Shown here in pieces: positions 1 to 8,940 of a DNA stretch of 64,000 nt (its first letter is position 1; each line of letters opens with the position of its first letter). Made by a program: the position numbers and the translations under genes. Under the pieces are notes generated by a model. That model made no database searches. It was not told the DNA's origin and saw only the letters and a program-made list of their open reading frames with translations. Origin of the DNA: Flavobacteriales bacterium (GTDB taxonomy: Bacteria > Bacteroidota > Bacteroidia > NS11-12g > UBA9320); assembly GCA_020635395.1 (NCBI GenBank), contig JACJZV010000004.1:1-64000 (forward strand). The letters are read 5' to 3'.

Positions 1-44
1 AGAACATACGTTCACTCACTCATAAGAAAAAAAAGACAAAAATT

Positions 45-1805
45 ATGAGTTCAAAAATAAAATATAGCGTTTCAATCTGGTTGCTTTTGGTGCTATTGGT
101 AGCAGGATGTAAAAAAGATACTGAAGAGTTTATTTATGATGATGAAACAAAGTACAGCACCACGATTAGAGGTGTGGTGCTCGACAATCAAAACAATCCG
201 ATTATGGGTGCAGTTGCCTCTTTTAATGGCAAGAAAGCTTCAACCGACGAATACGGAGTATATGAATTTGCCAATGAAAAGGTGGGTAGTCAACACAATT
301 TTATTACAATAAATAAGGCGGGGTATTTTGAAACCTGTCGGACTTTTAGAACAGATAAAACGGGTGTAATAAATCTGCAGACAAAATTAATCCAGGCTTT
401 TTTCAACAACAGCTTTGTGGCCACCAACTCATCAACGCTGACGGCGGGTGCAGTAACCCTTGATTTTCCGGCAAATGCTATTGTTACCGAAAACGACAAT
501 CAACCATATAGCGGAACAGTGCTGGTGGCCATTGCACATATAGACCCAACCACCATAGATGGCACGTATCAAATGCCCGGCGATTTGTCTGGGTTGAATG
601 CCAATGACCAACTGTTGGCACTAAACAGTTATGGAATGGTGTATGTTGAAATGCAAACCCCGCAAGGTTTAAAACTCCAAATAAAACCCGGCTCCACCGT
701 AAAAATGACTACCGAAATTCCACCATTAGCACTTGGCGAAGCACCATCAAATGTGCCTATGTGGCATTTTGATATGTCTGCTGGCCTTTGGAAACAAGAA
801 GGTGAAGCCACAAAAAATGGCACCTCTTATAGTGCCGAAATTCCGCACTTTAGCTGTTGGAATTATGATGCCCGAGAAGAATCGGTTGTGGTATGTGGCC
901 GCTTGGTAGATGAAAACGGCAACCCTATAACCGGTATTCACTTATTGCTTTCTGCCATTGATGCCAATTGGGGAGGTCACGGTTTTGTTAATGCCGATGG
1001 AACCTTTTGCGGAAGAGTTACCAAAGGTAAAGTGTTGAATGTAAAAATTCAGGAATCAACCATCTGCTCGGGTGGTAAAGGTTTTGAAATTTTTGGTCAA
1101 ATTGGCCCATTTTATTCAGAAACAAAGTTGGGCGATATAGTAATAAAACTGCAAGGTACTTCTATAAAAAAGCTAAAAGTAAAAGCCCAATTTGAGGATT
1201 GTAATGGCAACAAGGTAACAAATGGTTATGCTTTAATAAATCATGAATTGGTATGGATAAATCAAAATGGTGAGGCAAATGCCATAATCCAGTATTGCAT
1301 TAACAGACCAAGTCAAATAACATTATATGCCTTAGACAGAGGCAATAAAAAATATGTTCGCGATTCGTTTGCTGTTACATCTGACGATATAGATTTAGGG
1401 TTAATCACAATTTGCCAAGACATTGTCGATTTTATTGAAATAAAAAGTTCGGGTTTAAATACAGATACCGTTGCCTACGACGAAATGTATGCATCTAACA
1501 AAGACACCAACATTATCCTGAGCGGGTACATTTTTCATTCAAAAACATACATTAATTTCAGTTTTAACCCCGGTACCAACACCAGTGGCACGTTCCCGAT
1601 TGGTCGCACAAACATTGCCATAGATTCCAGCCAAAGCAATGCTTCTACCAATTTATTCTTCTCTGCCAACCCCATTGGTTCGGTAACCTTTACAAATAAT
1701 ACAACAAAAAAATACTATTCCGGAAATTATTCTGTAACATTGAGTACGGAGAACAACTCCCGAACTGAAACCTTTACAGGAAATTTTAAGGTATCGTATA
1801 AGTGA
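45..1805 (+). CDS. Lipoprotein with carboxypeptidase-like regulatory domain
   Basis: A 586-residue secreted lipoprotein. Residues 1-22 form a signal peptide ending in the lipobox VAGC, so the mature protein would start at the lipidated Cys. Residues about 40-95 (TIRGVVLDNQNNPI, then a TDEYGVYEF stretch) resemble a carboxypeptidase-regulatory-like (CarboxypepD_reg/DUF4480 type) beta-sandwich. A second similar module starts near residue 285 (GRLVDENGNPITG). The remaining C-terminal half is beta-rich with no catalytic motif I can recognise. Its stop codon overlaps the GTG start of the sigma factor gene by four bases, so the two are translationally coupled. The context suggests an envelope protein co-expressed with, or sensed by, the sigma system. 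Its function is otherwise unknown. Confidence 0.85.
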   Translation: MSSKIKYSVSIWLLLVLLVAGCKKDTEEFIYDDETKYSTTIRGVVLDNQNNPIMGAVASFNGKKASTDEYGVYEFANEKVGSQHNFITINKAGYFETCRTFRTDKTGVINLQTKLIQAFFNNSFVATNSSTLTAGAVTLDFPANAIVTENDNQPYSGTVLVAIAHIDPTTIDGTYQMPGDLSGLNANDQLLALNSYGMVYVEMQTPQGLKLQIKPGSTVKMTTEIPPLALGEAPSNVPMWHFDMSAGLWKQEGEATKNGTSYSAEIPHFSCWNYDAREESVVVCGRLVDENGNPITGIHLLLSAIDANWGGHGFVNADGTFCGRVTKGKVLNVKIQESTICSGGKGFEIFGQIGPFYSETKLGDIVIKLQGTSIKKLKVKAQFEDCNGNKVTNGYALINHELVWINQNGEANAIIQYCINRPSQITLYALDRGNKKYVRDSFAVTSDDIDLGLITICQDIVDFIEIKSSGLNTDTVAYDEMYASNKDTNIILSGYIFHSKTYINFSFNPGTNTSGTFPIGRTNIAIDSSQSNASTNLFFSANPIGSVTFTNNTTKKYYSGNYSVTLSTENNSRTETFTGNFKVSYK

Positions 1806-2356
1806 CAATAGATGAATGCCTTTCAGGGTGTATCAAGCACGACATAAAGAGTCAGAAATTTCTTTATGAAACCTACCGCAGGCAAATGCATGGCATTTGC
1901 CTGCGGTATTGTAAGAATGAAGATGATGCCGCAGATGTTTTGCAGGAAGGATTTATAAAAGTTTTTAAAAATATCGGACAATACCGAAACGATGGAGAAC
2001 TTGCAGCTTGGATTAGAATGATTATGATACGAACTGCATTGGCATCGCTCAAAAAACAAAAGGACTTTTTGCCTATTGAGGAACACATAAAAGAAGCCGG
2101 AGAATATGAAATGAACATAAATTTTGATTCATTTACATTCGACAAATTGGTTTTGCATTTAAGGTCTTTGCCCACCGGCTATCAAGCTGTTTTCAACCTT
2201 TTTGTTTTTGAAGAACTTAATCATCAGGAAATAGCAGACATATTAAACTGCTCGGAAGCCACTTCAAGATCTCAACTATTTAAAGCCCGCAAAGCCATGC
2301 AAAAACTGATAATGCACGACCAACAATTAAACAAATTAGTAGCACACAGGTTATGA
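1802..2356 (+). CDS. ECF-type RNA polymerase sigma factor
   Basis: A 184-residue extracytoplasmic-function sigma-70 factor. Region 2 lies at about 20-85, with the typical signature RYCKNEDDAADVLQEGFIKVF. Region 4 lies at about 118-170, with the helix-turn-helix LNHQEIADILNCSEATSRSQL. I chose the GTG at 1802 because it overlaps the upstream TGA (GTGA) and gives the usual family length; the next in-frame Met is residue 29, inside region 2. The 3' end overlaps the next gene by ATGA. No classical short anti-sigma gene follows; the downstream membrane protein is the likely partner. A perfect 16-bp inverted repeat lies inside the region 2 codons. Confidence 0.93.
   Translation: MTIDECLSGCIKHDIKSQKFLYETYRRQMHGICLRYCKNEDDAADVLQEGFIKVFKNIGQYRNDGELAAWIRMIMIRTALASLKKQKDFLPIEEHIKEAGEYEMNINFDSFTFDKLVLHLRSLPTGYQAVFNLFVFEELNHQEIADILNCSEATSRSQLFKARKAMQKLIMHDQQLNKLVAHRL
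1874..1908. repeat. Perfect 16-bp inverted repeat within the sigma factor gene
   Basis: Arms 1874-1889 (taccgcaggcaaatgc) and 1893-1908 are exact reverse complements around a 3-nt spacer. The mRNA would form a 16-bp hairpin about 70 nt downstream of the GTG start. The encoded residues still fit sigma region 2, so coding capacity is kept. Confidence 0.9.
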
Positions 2357-3609
2357 AAAACAAACACACAGACAATCGTTTTCGTCAAGTAGCAGAATCA
2401 TACAGCGGTAATTCTCCCGAATTTGTGTGGGACAACATTGAGGCACAATTACAACCTGCCCGAAAAAAAACTATCTTTTTTTGGCTTTTCGCCTCAATTT
2501 CGATTTTGGGCATTGCCGGTTTTTTCTTTTTTAAAGGAGCAAAAAATCAGGAAACGGAAGTTGCCAAATCGGAGACAGAATGGAGCAGTTACAACAATCA
2601 AATGCCAATAAAACCAACTAAAAATACCGAGAAAACGGTAACAACCGAATCCGCCAATATTGGTTCATTTACAAAATCGGCACAACTCATTCTTGAGCCA
2701 AAACCATTATCTCCCGAAGAAAAACCATTATCATCCGGTTCGTTGAAAATTGAAAGTGACAAGCCAGAACGATTTATTGAAAAGGAGAAAAATGAAGATT
2801 ACCCGATTGAATCATTAAGCTCTGCTGATGATTCAAAAACATTGATGATTGAAGAGGAAGAAGCAGAAAATATAAATGACTTTAAAAAATCTGATGAAGA
2901 ATGTCCCGTTTTTACAAAAAAGAGAAAGGCCAGATTCTTTGTCGGACTCTCAGGATTAGCTGGACTTCATAACACGACCATGACGGGCGGAGAACTGGCG
3001 GAAGTAAGAAATTCGACCGAAAATGAATGGTACACTTGGGGTGTGAGAGGCAAAATAGGTATTATGATTACCAATTCCTTTTACACGGGAGTTGGGGCAA
3101 ATTTTATACAACAAAAAGACAAATTTTATTACGCACAAGAGGCCGTAACAAGACTCATTGTTGACATTGACCCAGTAACAGGAGAACCAACAAACAGCTA
3201 CACCGTAAGCGGAAAATTTGTAAGCGAAGGAGAAATAAAATACAAAACATTCGACCTCGGCATTTTTGCCGGATACCGAAAGGCCATCAATGCCAACCTA
3301 AACAAACCCTGGTATATTGGCATTGAACCCATGTTGGTTTTTAACACAAAACTTGGCGTAAACGGAAAAACGATGGCCACAAATGGCGAAATATCAAGAG
3401 CAGAAAACAACACCAATATGTATAAAAAATCGCTCGGATTTGGTGCTTTTTTAAAATTATCTCTCGAAAAACAACTTACAAACAAATTGAGTTTTATGGC
3501 ATCTCCATACTACCGAACCTATTTTAAAAATTGGAATGCTTCAGGCTATCCGGTATCTATAAATTCATCCGGATTTGGTATTGAATTGGGGGTTAGAAAA
3601 ATTTTGTAA
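2353..3609 (+). CDS. Inner-membrane anchored protein with C-terminal outer-membrane beta-barrel-like domain
   Basis: A 418-residue protein. Residues 1-36 are hydrophilic and presumably cytoplasmic. One strong transmembrane helix follows at about 39-60 (FFWLFASISILGIAGFFFF), then a long Lys/Glu/Ser/Pro-rich linker to about 190. From about 195 to the end, alternating aromatic strands (FFVGLSGLAGL, WGVRGKIGIM, FDLGIFAGYR, GFGIELGVRK) resemble a PorT/OmpW-like beta-barrel. The position directly after an ECF sigma gene with an ATGA overlap, and the N-terminal-TM-linker layout, fit an anti-sigma or sigma-regulator role in Bacteroidota. That role is inferred; no zinc-binding anti-sigma motif is present. 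Confidence 0.82.
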   Translation: MKNKHTDNRFRQVAESYSGNSPEFVWDNIEAQLQPARKKTIFFWLFASISILGIAGFFFFKGAKNQETEVAKSETEWSSYNNQMPIKPTKNTEKTVTTESANIGSFTKSAQLILEPKPLSPEEKPLSSGSLKIESDKPERFIEKEKNEDYPIESLSSADDSKTLMIEEEEAENINDFKKSDEECPVFTKKRKARFFVGLSGLAGLHNTTMTGGELAEVRNSTENEWYTWGVRGKIGIMITNSFYTGVGANFIQQKDKFYYAQEAVTRLIVDIDPVTGEPTNSYTVSGKFVSEGEIKYKTFDLGIFAGYRKAINANLNKPWYIGIEPMLVFNTKLGVNGKTMATNGEISRAENNTNMYKKSLGFGAFLKLSLEKQLTNKLSFMASPYYRTYFKNWNASGYPVSINSSGFGIELGVRKIL

Positions 3610-3656
3610 GACATACAAATATTAAAAATATCTTCACCATTGAAAGGATAATGGGT

Positions 3657-3664
3657 TACTTTTG
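3657..3664 (+). promoter_or_regulatory. -7 promoter element (TACTTTTG)
   Basis: An exact match to the Bacteroidota TAnnTTTG -7 element, 25 nt before the ATG at 3690. The only upstream TTG (3640-3642) is spaced 14 nt, slightly short, so the -33 box is weak. Confidence 0.5.
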
Positions 3665-3689
3665 AGAAGATTCTCTCAAAAAAACGCCG

Positions 3690-4748
3690 ATGCCCGATTA
3701 TTCAAAACTCAGAAAAACGAATAATGATACCAACGACCAGTTGAAACACAAAAAGCGGGTTTTGCAGAATATTCAACATTTAAGAACCCAACTTGATGAT
3801 GTTCCGCAAAGCAAGCTCAACTACAACCTTCTCATTGCCACTTGGAATATTCGCGAATTTGACTCACCAAAATATGGCGACCGCATTGAAGAAGCCAACT
3901 ATTACATTGCGGAAATAATCGAACGTTTTGACGTGGTGGCCATTCAGGAAGTACACCGAAATTTGGAAGGCTTGAACCGAGTGCTGAACCTGATGGGCAG
4001 CCATTGGAAATACATCGTTTCCGACACCAACGAGGGGTCGCCCGGAAATGATGAACGCATAGCCTTTGTTTACAATTCTCGCAAAATTGAGTTTGGCGGA
4101 TTGGCCGGAGAGTTGGTCATTCCTCCAAAAGAAGAAAAAATAAAGGTTAATGGTAAAAACAAAACCATTTACAAACCCGTAAATCAGCTTTGGAGAACAC
4201 CACTAATTGGCGGTTTTAAAGCCGGATGGGCCAAGTTCATGCTTTGCAGTGTTCATATTCAATGGGGCGAAAGTGAACTATCCCGAAAGGAAGAAATAGA
4301 TTATTTGGCCGAATTTCTTAAAAAGAGGACGGAAGACCCCGCATCGTGGGCTCGAAAACTAATTTTGATTGGCGATTTTAACATCGAAAAAGTAAGTAGT
4401 CCACATTACAAAATGCTTGATGAAGCGGGCTACAGAAGTCACCCGGCACATGATAAAATAACCACTACTACCAGCAACAAAAAAGCACAATACGACCGCA
4501 TGTTTATTAGAGAGAGAGATGAAGGCTTTAAAGTGCTAAGTGGTGGCACCATTGAATTGTTCAAACACCTCTTTACCGATGCCGACGAGCAGACATACAA
4601 ACCCTTTATGAAACTGCAAAGTGGCGTTGCTGCAAAAAACTATAATGATTGGAGAACATACCAACTCTCCGACCACCAGCCGCTTTGGATGGAATTTAGG
4701 ATTGAGTATGACGACGAGTTTTTGACCAAAATTTCGAATGAGTTTTGA
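3690..4748 (+). CDS. Endonuclease/exonuclease/phosphatase family protein
   Basis: A 352-residue metal-dependent phosphoesterase of the EEP (DNase I-like) superfamily. Visible family motifs are TWNIREF near residue 50, VVAIQEVHRN with the catalytic Glu near 90, LIGDFNIE near 230 (the Asp/Asn pair) and the terminal SDHQPLW with the catalytic His. I see no signal peptide, so it is probably cytoplasmic. Substrate (DNA, lipid phosphate or other) cannot be deduced. The VanW-like gene begins on the base after its stop, so the two are co-transcribed. Confidence 0.88.
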   Translation: MPDYSKLRKTNNDTNDQLKHKKRVLQNIQHLRTQLDDVPQSKLNYNLLIATWNIREFDSPKYGDRIEEANYYIAEIIERFDVVAIQEVHRNLEGLNRVLNLMGSHWKYIVSDTNEGSPGNDERIAFVYNSRKIEFGGLAGELVIPPKEEKIKVNGKNKTIYKPVNQLWRTPLIGGFKAGWAKFMLCSVHIQWGESELSRKEEIDYLAEFLKKRTEDPASWARKLILIGDFNIEKVSSPHYKMLDEAGYRSHPAHDKITTTTSNKKAQYDRMFIRERDEGFKVLSGGTIELFKHLFTDADEQTYKPFMKLQSGVAAKNYNDWRTYQLSDHQPLWMEFRIEYDDEFLTKISNEF

Positions 4749-5558
4749 ATGAAAGAAAGAAAACTGCTATCACAAAGACACCCTATTTTCTACTTTTTGT
4801 CTGTATGGGAAAAACGCATTCGCAGAACGGCATATTGGCATTTTTCCGGAATAAAATATACCAAAACAAAAAGCATTGAAAAACTTCCGTATCGGGTTTT
4901 TAAACATCAATCAAAACTGCTGAAAAAATTGGGCGAGAGTGACATGATTTTGCAATACAACAAAATTGAGAACCTGAAACTGGTAGTCGAAAAAATTAAC
5001 GGAACCCTGCTTCATCCCGGTGAGTCGTTTTCTTTTTGCAAAACGGTTGGCAGACCCACAAAACGAAAAGGTTTCAAGCTGGGTATGGAACTTTCTTTTG
5101 GCGAAGCCCGAGCGGGCATTGGAGGAGGTATCTGCCAGAGCAGTAATCTTTTGCATTGGCTTGCCCTACATTCTCCACTCACCGTTTTAGAAAGACATCA
5201 TCATAGTTTTGACCCATTTCCTGACGATGGGAGAATACTGCCATTTGCCAGTGGAGCCACCGTTTTTTACAACTATCTCGATTTTCAATTGACCAATAAC
5301 ACACCGTGGACTTTCCAAATAAACTTGTGGATGACAGATAAATTGCTGGAAGGTGAGTTGCGAATTGACACCGAGCTTGATTTCAATTACCATGTATTCG
5401 AAAAAAAACACGCATTCATAAAAGACGACGAAAAATATTTCAGAACCAATGAGATTTGGAGAACCAAAAATGCCAAATTTAAAGCCGGGGCTTTGATAGA
5501 AGAAGAATTTTTATTTAAGAATTATTGTAAGGTTAAATATACTCCACAAGAATTATGA
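4749..5558 (+). CDS. VanW family protein
   Basis: A 269-residue VanW-like protein. Conserved family blocks are present: HPGESFSFCKTVGRPTKRKG, then GIGGGICQSSNLLHWLAL, then ERHHHSFDP and the LDFQLTNNT strand. Residues 1-60 are basic and carry no clear signal peptide. The biochemical role of VanW is not established, although the family is named after a glycopeptide-resistance accessory gene. Resistance is not implied here: no vanHAX-like genes are in the window. It starts immediately after the EEP nuclease stop codon, so it is co-expressed with that gene. Confidence 0.9.
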   Translation: MKERKLLSQRHPIFYFLSVWEKRIRRTAYWHFSGIKYTKTKSIEKLPYRVFKHQSKLLKKLGESDMILQYNKIENLKLVVEKINGTLLHPGESFSFCKTVGRPTKRKGFKLGMELSFGEARAGIGGGICQSSNLLHWLALHSPLTVLERHHHSFDPFPDDGRILPFASGATVFYNYLDFQLTNNTPWTFQINLWMTDKLLEGELRIDTELDFNYHVFEKKHAFIKDDEKYFRTNEIWRTKNAKFKAGALIEEEFLFKNYCKVKYTPQEL

Positions 5559-5619
5559 TATACTTAGAGTCAAAAAAAAAATAAAAACGTTTACCTTCGA
5601 TTTCCGTTAACAAAACTGT

Positions 5620-6006
5620 ATGAATTCATTTAAGACTGTATTCCTTCCCATCGTTTTAACAACTCTCTGGATAAGTATTTCAGAGTTTATACGCAATACT
5701 TTTTTGATTCACGACCACTGGGTAAATCATTACACCTCGTTGGGTCAAGTTTTTCCTGAACAACCCGCTAATGGGGTAGTTTGGGGCATTTGGTCACTTT
5801 GTTTTGCTGTGATTATTTTTATTATTTCAAAAAAGTTCAATTTTCTTCAAACAGCTCTTTTATCTTGGTTTATAGGTTTTGTTTTGATGTGGTTGGTCAT
5901 TGGCAACATGGGCGTGATGCCGTTTGGAATTTTGCCTTTGGCCATACCCTTAAGTTTGTTAGAGACCTTTTTTGCGAGCTATATTGTGCATCGATTGAAA
6001 TCCTAA
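5620..6006 (+). CDS. Small multi-pass membrane protein of unknown function
   Basis: A 128-residue hydrophobic protein with four likely transmembrane helices (about 7-27, 50-70, 75-98 and 102-124). No catalytic motif is visible and I do not recognise the family. It stands alone between the VanW gene (61-bp gap) and the rhomboid gene (52-bp gap), all on the same strand. Confidence 0.72.
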   Translation: MNSFKTVFLPIVLTTLWISISEFIRNTFLIHDHWVNHYTSLGQVFPEQPANGVVWGIWSLCFAVIIFIISKKFNFLQTALLSWFIGFVLMWLVIGNMGVMPFGILPLAIPLSLLETFFASYIVHRLKS

Positions 6007-6058
6007 AAAATCATTTTTTGCAAAATCATCTATCAAAAAATAATCTCATTTTTGCCAA

Positions 6059-6895
6059 ATGTCGGATATTGGAGTGGTTGGCTTAGTGCTTATTCTGGCC
6101 AACGGAATTATAAGTTACAAAGGTTTTGAGGATTACGATTGGTTTAACAGTCTCAAATTTGAGGTAGAACCAATTTTGGGTCAAAAAGACTACAAAAGGC
6201 TTATAAGTTCTGGCTTTTTGCACGTCAATTGGACGCATCTTCTGTTCAACATGTTTTCGCTGTATGCCTTTGCAGGAATGTTGGAACACGGCTTAGGCAG
6301 CCTAAATTTTGCCATCATCTATTTTGCCAGTTTAATAGGCGGAAATTTATTAGCTCTTTACATCCACCGACATCATGGCCGATATAGTGCCGTTGGAGCA
6401 TCTGGGGCGGTATCAGGAATCATTTTCGCGTCCATAGCTCTGATGCCTGGCATGAATCTCTTTTTAATGTTTATCCCTATACCCATTCCAAGCTGGATTT
6501 TCGGTTTGGCGTATGTAGGCTACTCTATATACGGCATACGCTCAAACCACGACAACATTGGCCATGAGGCTCATTTGGGTGGAGCTATTATAGGTATGCT
6601 CATCAGCATTTTGCTCTACCCCCAAAGTGTAACCGTTAATTATTTGCCCATTTTGGCTACTGCCATTCCCACAGTCATTTTCATCTATTTGATACTGTAC
6701 AAACCGCATGTGCTAAACATCGAAAATCCGTACAAACTTGAACAAAGAAATCATTTAACCCTCGATGATAGATACAACGAACGCCGAGCTGAAAGGCAAA
6801 AAGAACTGAACGAGCTATTGGAAAAAGTGAAGAGGCATGGGCTTGATAGTCTGTCTGAGTACGAACGAAAAAGGCTGGAAGATTTGTCGAATTAA
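6059..6895 (+). CDS. Rhomboid family intramembrane serine protease
   Basis: A 278-residue six-helix rhomboid. The catalytic nucleophile is Ser115 in GASG and the catalytic His is His172 in HEAHLGG. The conserved HVNWTHLLFNMFSLY block (about 55-70) covers L1/TM2. The C-terminal tail from about 230 is a charged helix (RYNERRAERQKELNELLEKV), probably cytoplasmic, of a type common in Bacteroidota rhomboids. An imperfect -7 element (cATTTTTG) sits 5 nt before the ATG. It converges with the next gene, overlapping by four bases. The substrate is unknown. Confidence 0.93.
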   Translation: MSDIGVVGLVLILANGIISYKGFEDYDWFNSLKFEVEPILGQKDYKRLISSGFLHVNWTHLLFNMFSLYAFAGMLEHGLGSLNFAIIYFASLIGGNLLALYIHRHHGRYSAVGASGAVSGIIFASIALMPGMNLFLMFIPIPIPSWIFGLAYVGYSIYGIRSNHDNIGHEAHLGGAIIGMLISILLYPQSVTVNYLPILATAIPTVIFIYLILYKPHVLNIENPYKLEQRNHLTLDDRYNERRAERQKELNELLEKVKRHGLDSLSEYERKRLEDLSN

Positions 6896-7422
6896 TTCGT
6901 TTTGGTTCTTATCCATTGCTTATTGGGCGTGGTGCAATCATACACCTCCACATCAAGGTAATTCCCTATGGCTAAAGCCTTTTCCACACCTTCTTCCGAA
7001 TCATACATAAAAATTCGCTCTGGCTTTCGGGAGTTTACAAAAACAAATTGCAAATAGCATGTTCCTCGATGTTTGTTGTCTGAAATATTCATGGCTCCCA
7101 TTATAGTAGGTACACGCAAATTACTTCCACGAACCACGCCCACCACTGAGATATAATCCAGATTTTCCAACGATTGCCAATCGCCCGATTTCCAACCTAA
7201 AAATGAACGGACATACCGCCATTTTAATCGTTTGCCATCTATTTCATAGCCATACCTAAACAATGCTAAAAAAATGGAAAATGCCATCAGGATCAAACCA
7301 AAAGTAACCGCATGATTGTAAAAAGCCAATAAACCAAAAATGCCAAGCAACCCAGCCACAAGCATGGTGGATTGTTTCCATTCTGTTTCGCAAAAAGTGA
7401 TTGATTTTTCCATATTCTTCAT
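6892..7422 (-). CDS. Small membrane protein with C-terminal PH-like region
   Basis: A 176-residue protein. Two adjacent transmembrane helices (about 20-36 and 38-56) are followed by a soluble C-terminal domain of about 115 residues. That domain starts YGYEIDGKRLKWRYVRSFLG, reminiscent of bacterial PH-like (YdbT/DUF304-type) domains after a helical hairpin. The assignment is by pattern only and weak. The gene lies 20 bp downstream of the deaminase gene on the same strand, so the two may be co-transcribed. Confidence 0.7.
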   Translation of the reverse strand: MKNMEKSITFCETEWKQSTMLVAGLLGIFGLLAFYNHAVTFGLILMAFSIFLALFRYGYEIDGKRLKWRYVRSFLGWKSGDWQSLENLDYISVVGVVRGSNLRVPTIMGAMNISDNKHRGTCYLQFVFVNSRKPERIFMYDSEEGVEKALAIGNYLDVEVYDCTTPNKQWIRTKTN

Positions 7423-7442
7423 ACATCTGAGCTATTTATTTG

Positions 7443-7940
7443 TTACTGTTTATTACGAACATTGCTACCGAACATCCAAAAAATAGTTTTTTCCATAACG
7501 GCTTTGGCCTCCTTTTCTAAAAAACCACCAACCACAATAGGCGGTTTTCCAAAGAAAGGCCTAAACCGTTCCAGTTCATCATCTTGCAGTATTGGCCATT
7601 TTGTATGGCCGCCCATAAATGGCGAGGGCAATGCATAAACCACACGGCTTATTTTATACTCACGAATCATAAAAGAACACATGGGGCAAGGTTCGCAACT
7701 GGTATAAAGTGTGCAGCCACTCAAATCAGAAGTGCCCAAATGCTGGTGGGCGTTGTGCAATGCAATCACCTCTGCATGTTCAGATACCTTACTTTGAGCA
7801 TCGTTTAAACCTTCAGCAATTAAATCATTGCCTTTGGCCACCAAACTTCCAAATGGGGCATCACCCCTATCCACACTTTGCTGTGCCAATTCTATGCATC
7901 GAAGCATAAAGCCTTTGTCTAATTCTTCTGTATTATGCAT
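7443..7940 (-). CDS. Nucleoside/nucleobase deaminase (CDA fold, zinc-dependent)
   Basis: A 165-residue cytidine/deoxycytidylate deaminase-like protein. Zinc ligands and the proton-shuttle Glu are in HAE (55-57) and PCPMC (Cys85 and Cys88). The sequence around them (TLYTSCEPCPMC) is closer to guanine deaminase/TadA-like enzymes than to dCMP deaminase; the exact substrate is not clear. I start at the ATG at 7940 rather than the TTG four codons upstream because the N-terminus then matches the family. It is divergent from the truncated globin gene. Confidence 0.88.
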   Translation of the reverse strand: MHNTEELDKGFMLRCIELAQQSVDRGDAPFGSLVAKGNDLIAEGLNDAQSKVSEHAEVIALHNAHQHLGTSDLSGCTLYTSCEPCPMCSFMIREYKISRVVYALPSPFMGGHTKWPILQDDELERFRPFFGKPPIVVGGFLEKEAKAVMEKTIFWMFGSNVRNKQ

Positions 7941-8014
7941 TAAGCAAAACAACGTATTTTTTTGATTTTATTTTTTAGCTTCGCAGCCGCTTATTTTTAG
8001 CTAAAAAATAACAC

Positions 8015-8401
8015 ATGAAATATGATATAAATACTTCTCAAGACGTTAAAAAACTGGTTGATTCGTTTTATGACAAGGTTAAAACCGATGATTTAATTGG
8101 TCATATCTTCACAAAAGTTGCCAGCGTAAACTGGGAAGTTCATTTACCCAGAATGTACACTTTTTGGGAAGCGATGGTTTTAGGAACCATAGCCTACACC
8201 GGAAACGCAATGGATCAACATTATATTTTGAGCAAAAAAACACCCCTCGAAAAAGAGCATTTTGATCGTTGGATGCACCTTTGGATTGATAATGCCAACA
8301 ATCTTTTTTTTGGTCCAAACACCGACAAAGCCATCGAAAAAGCTCAGCAAGTTGCCGACTTAATGGTTTTTAAAATAGCTCAAATCAATTCAAAGCCTTA
8401 G
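8015..8401 (+). CDS. Group III truncated hemoglobin
   Basis: A 128-residue heme protein of the truncated globin class III type. The proximal His is probably His82 in EHFDRWMHLW, the hallmark of class III. Aromatic B/CD-region residues (FYDKV, LPRMYTFWEAMVLG) fit the family. It is soluble and cytoplasmic. Class III globins are linked to oxygen or NO chemistry, but the role here is not shown. It is preceded by an imperfect -7 element (TAGCTTCG at 7976-7983). Confidence 0.9.
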   Translation: MKYDINTSQDVKKLVDSFYDKVKTDDLIGHIFTKVASVNWEVHLPRMYTFWEAMVLGTIAYTGNAMDQHYILSKKTPLEKEHFDRWMHLWIDNANNLFFGPNTDKAIEKAQQVADLMVFKIAQINSKP

Positions 8402-8469
8402 CTTTGTTCAAAGATTGTATAAAGTGTTTTCCTCTTATTTGTGTCTAAATTTTCATTTCTTTGTTTAAG

Positions 8470-8940
8470 ATGGCCTTAGCCCCTCAGCTTGCCCATAGAT
8501 TTCGTGAGGTAATTTTGGATGGAACATGGATTGCTAACACCAATTTTAAACACCAAATTTCTGAACTTAGCGTCGTGCAAGCCACCACAAAAATTGGCAA
8601 CTTCAACACCATTGCTTTACTCACTTTTCATGTAAATTATTATACATCTGGTTTGGTTCAAGTGTTTAAAGGCGGAACGTTAGATATTCGGGACAAATTC
8701 AGCTTTGATGCCCCCGAATTAAAATCGGAAAATGATTGGATAGAGTTGAAAGAAACACTTTTTAAAAATGCGGAAAGATTTGCTGAATTTGTCGAACAAA
8801 TGACTGATAATGAATTAAATGCAGATTTTATTGACCCAAAATACGGCAGCTATTATCGCAATATTGAGGCTCTGATTGAGCATGCCTATTATCACTTAGG
8901 GCAAGTGTCGTTATTGAAAAAAATGATTGTTAACTCTTAA
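8470..8940 (+). CDS. DinB-like four-helix protein
   Basis: A 156-residue protein resembling the DinB/DUF1572 superfamily of metal-binding four-helix bundles. Candidate metal-ligand His residues are FHVNYY (about 60) and the final HAYYHLGQVSLLKKM (about 138-141), the usual C-terminal H-x3-H. I prefer the ATG at 8470 to the TTG three codons upstream. Members of this fold include bacillithiol/mycothiol S-transferases, but the function here is unassigned. The next gene's ATG overlaps its stop by one base. Confidence 0.8.
   Translation: MALAPQLAHRFREVILDGTWIANTNFKHQISELSVVQATTKIGNFNTIALLTFHVNYYTSGLVQVFKGGTLDIRDKFSFDAPELKSENDWIELKETLFKNAERFAEFVEQMTDNELNADFIDPKYGSYYRNIEALIEHAYYHLGQVSLLKKMIVNS

Noticed and set aside
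3690..5558. VanW as glycopeptide resistance
   Set aside because: No vanHAX, vanRS or D-Ala-D-Lac ligase is in the window; VanW alone is not resistance.
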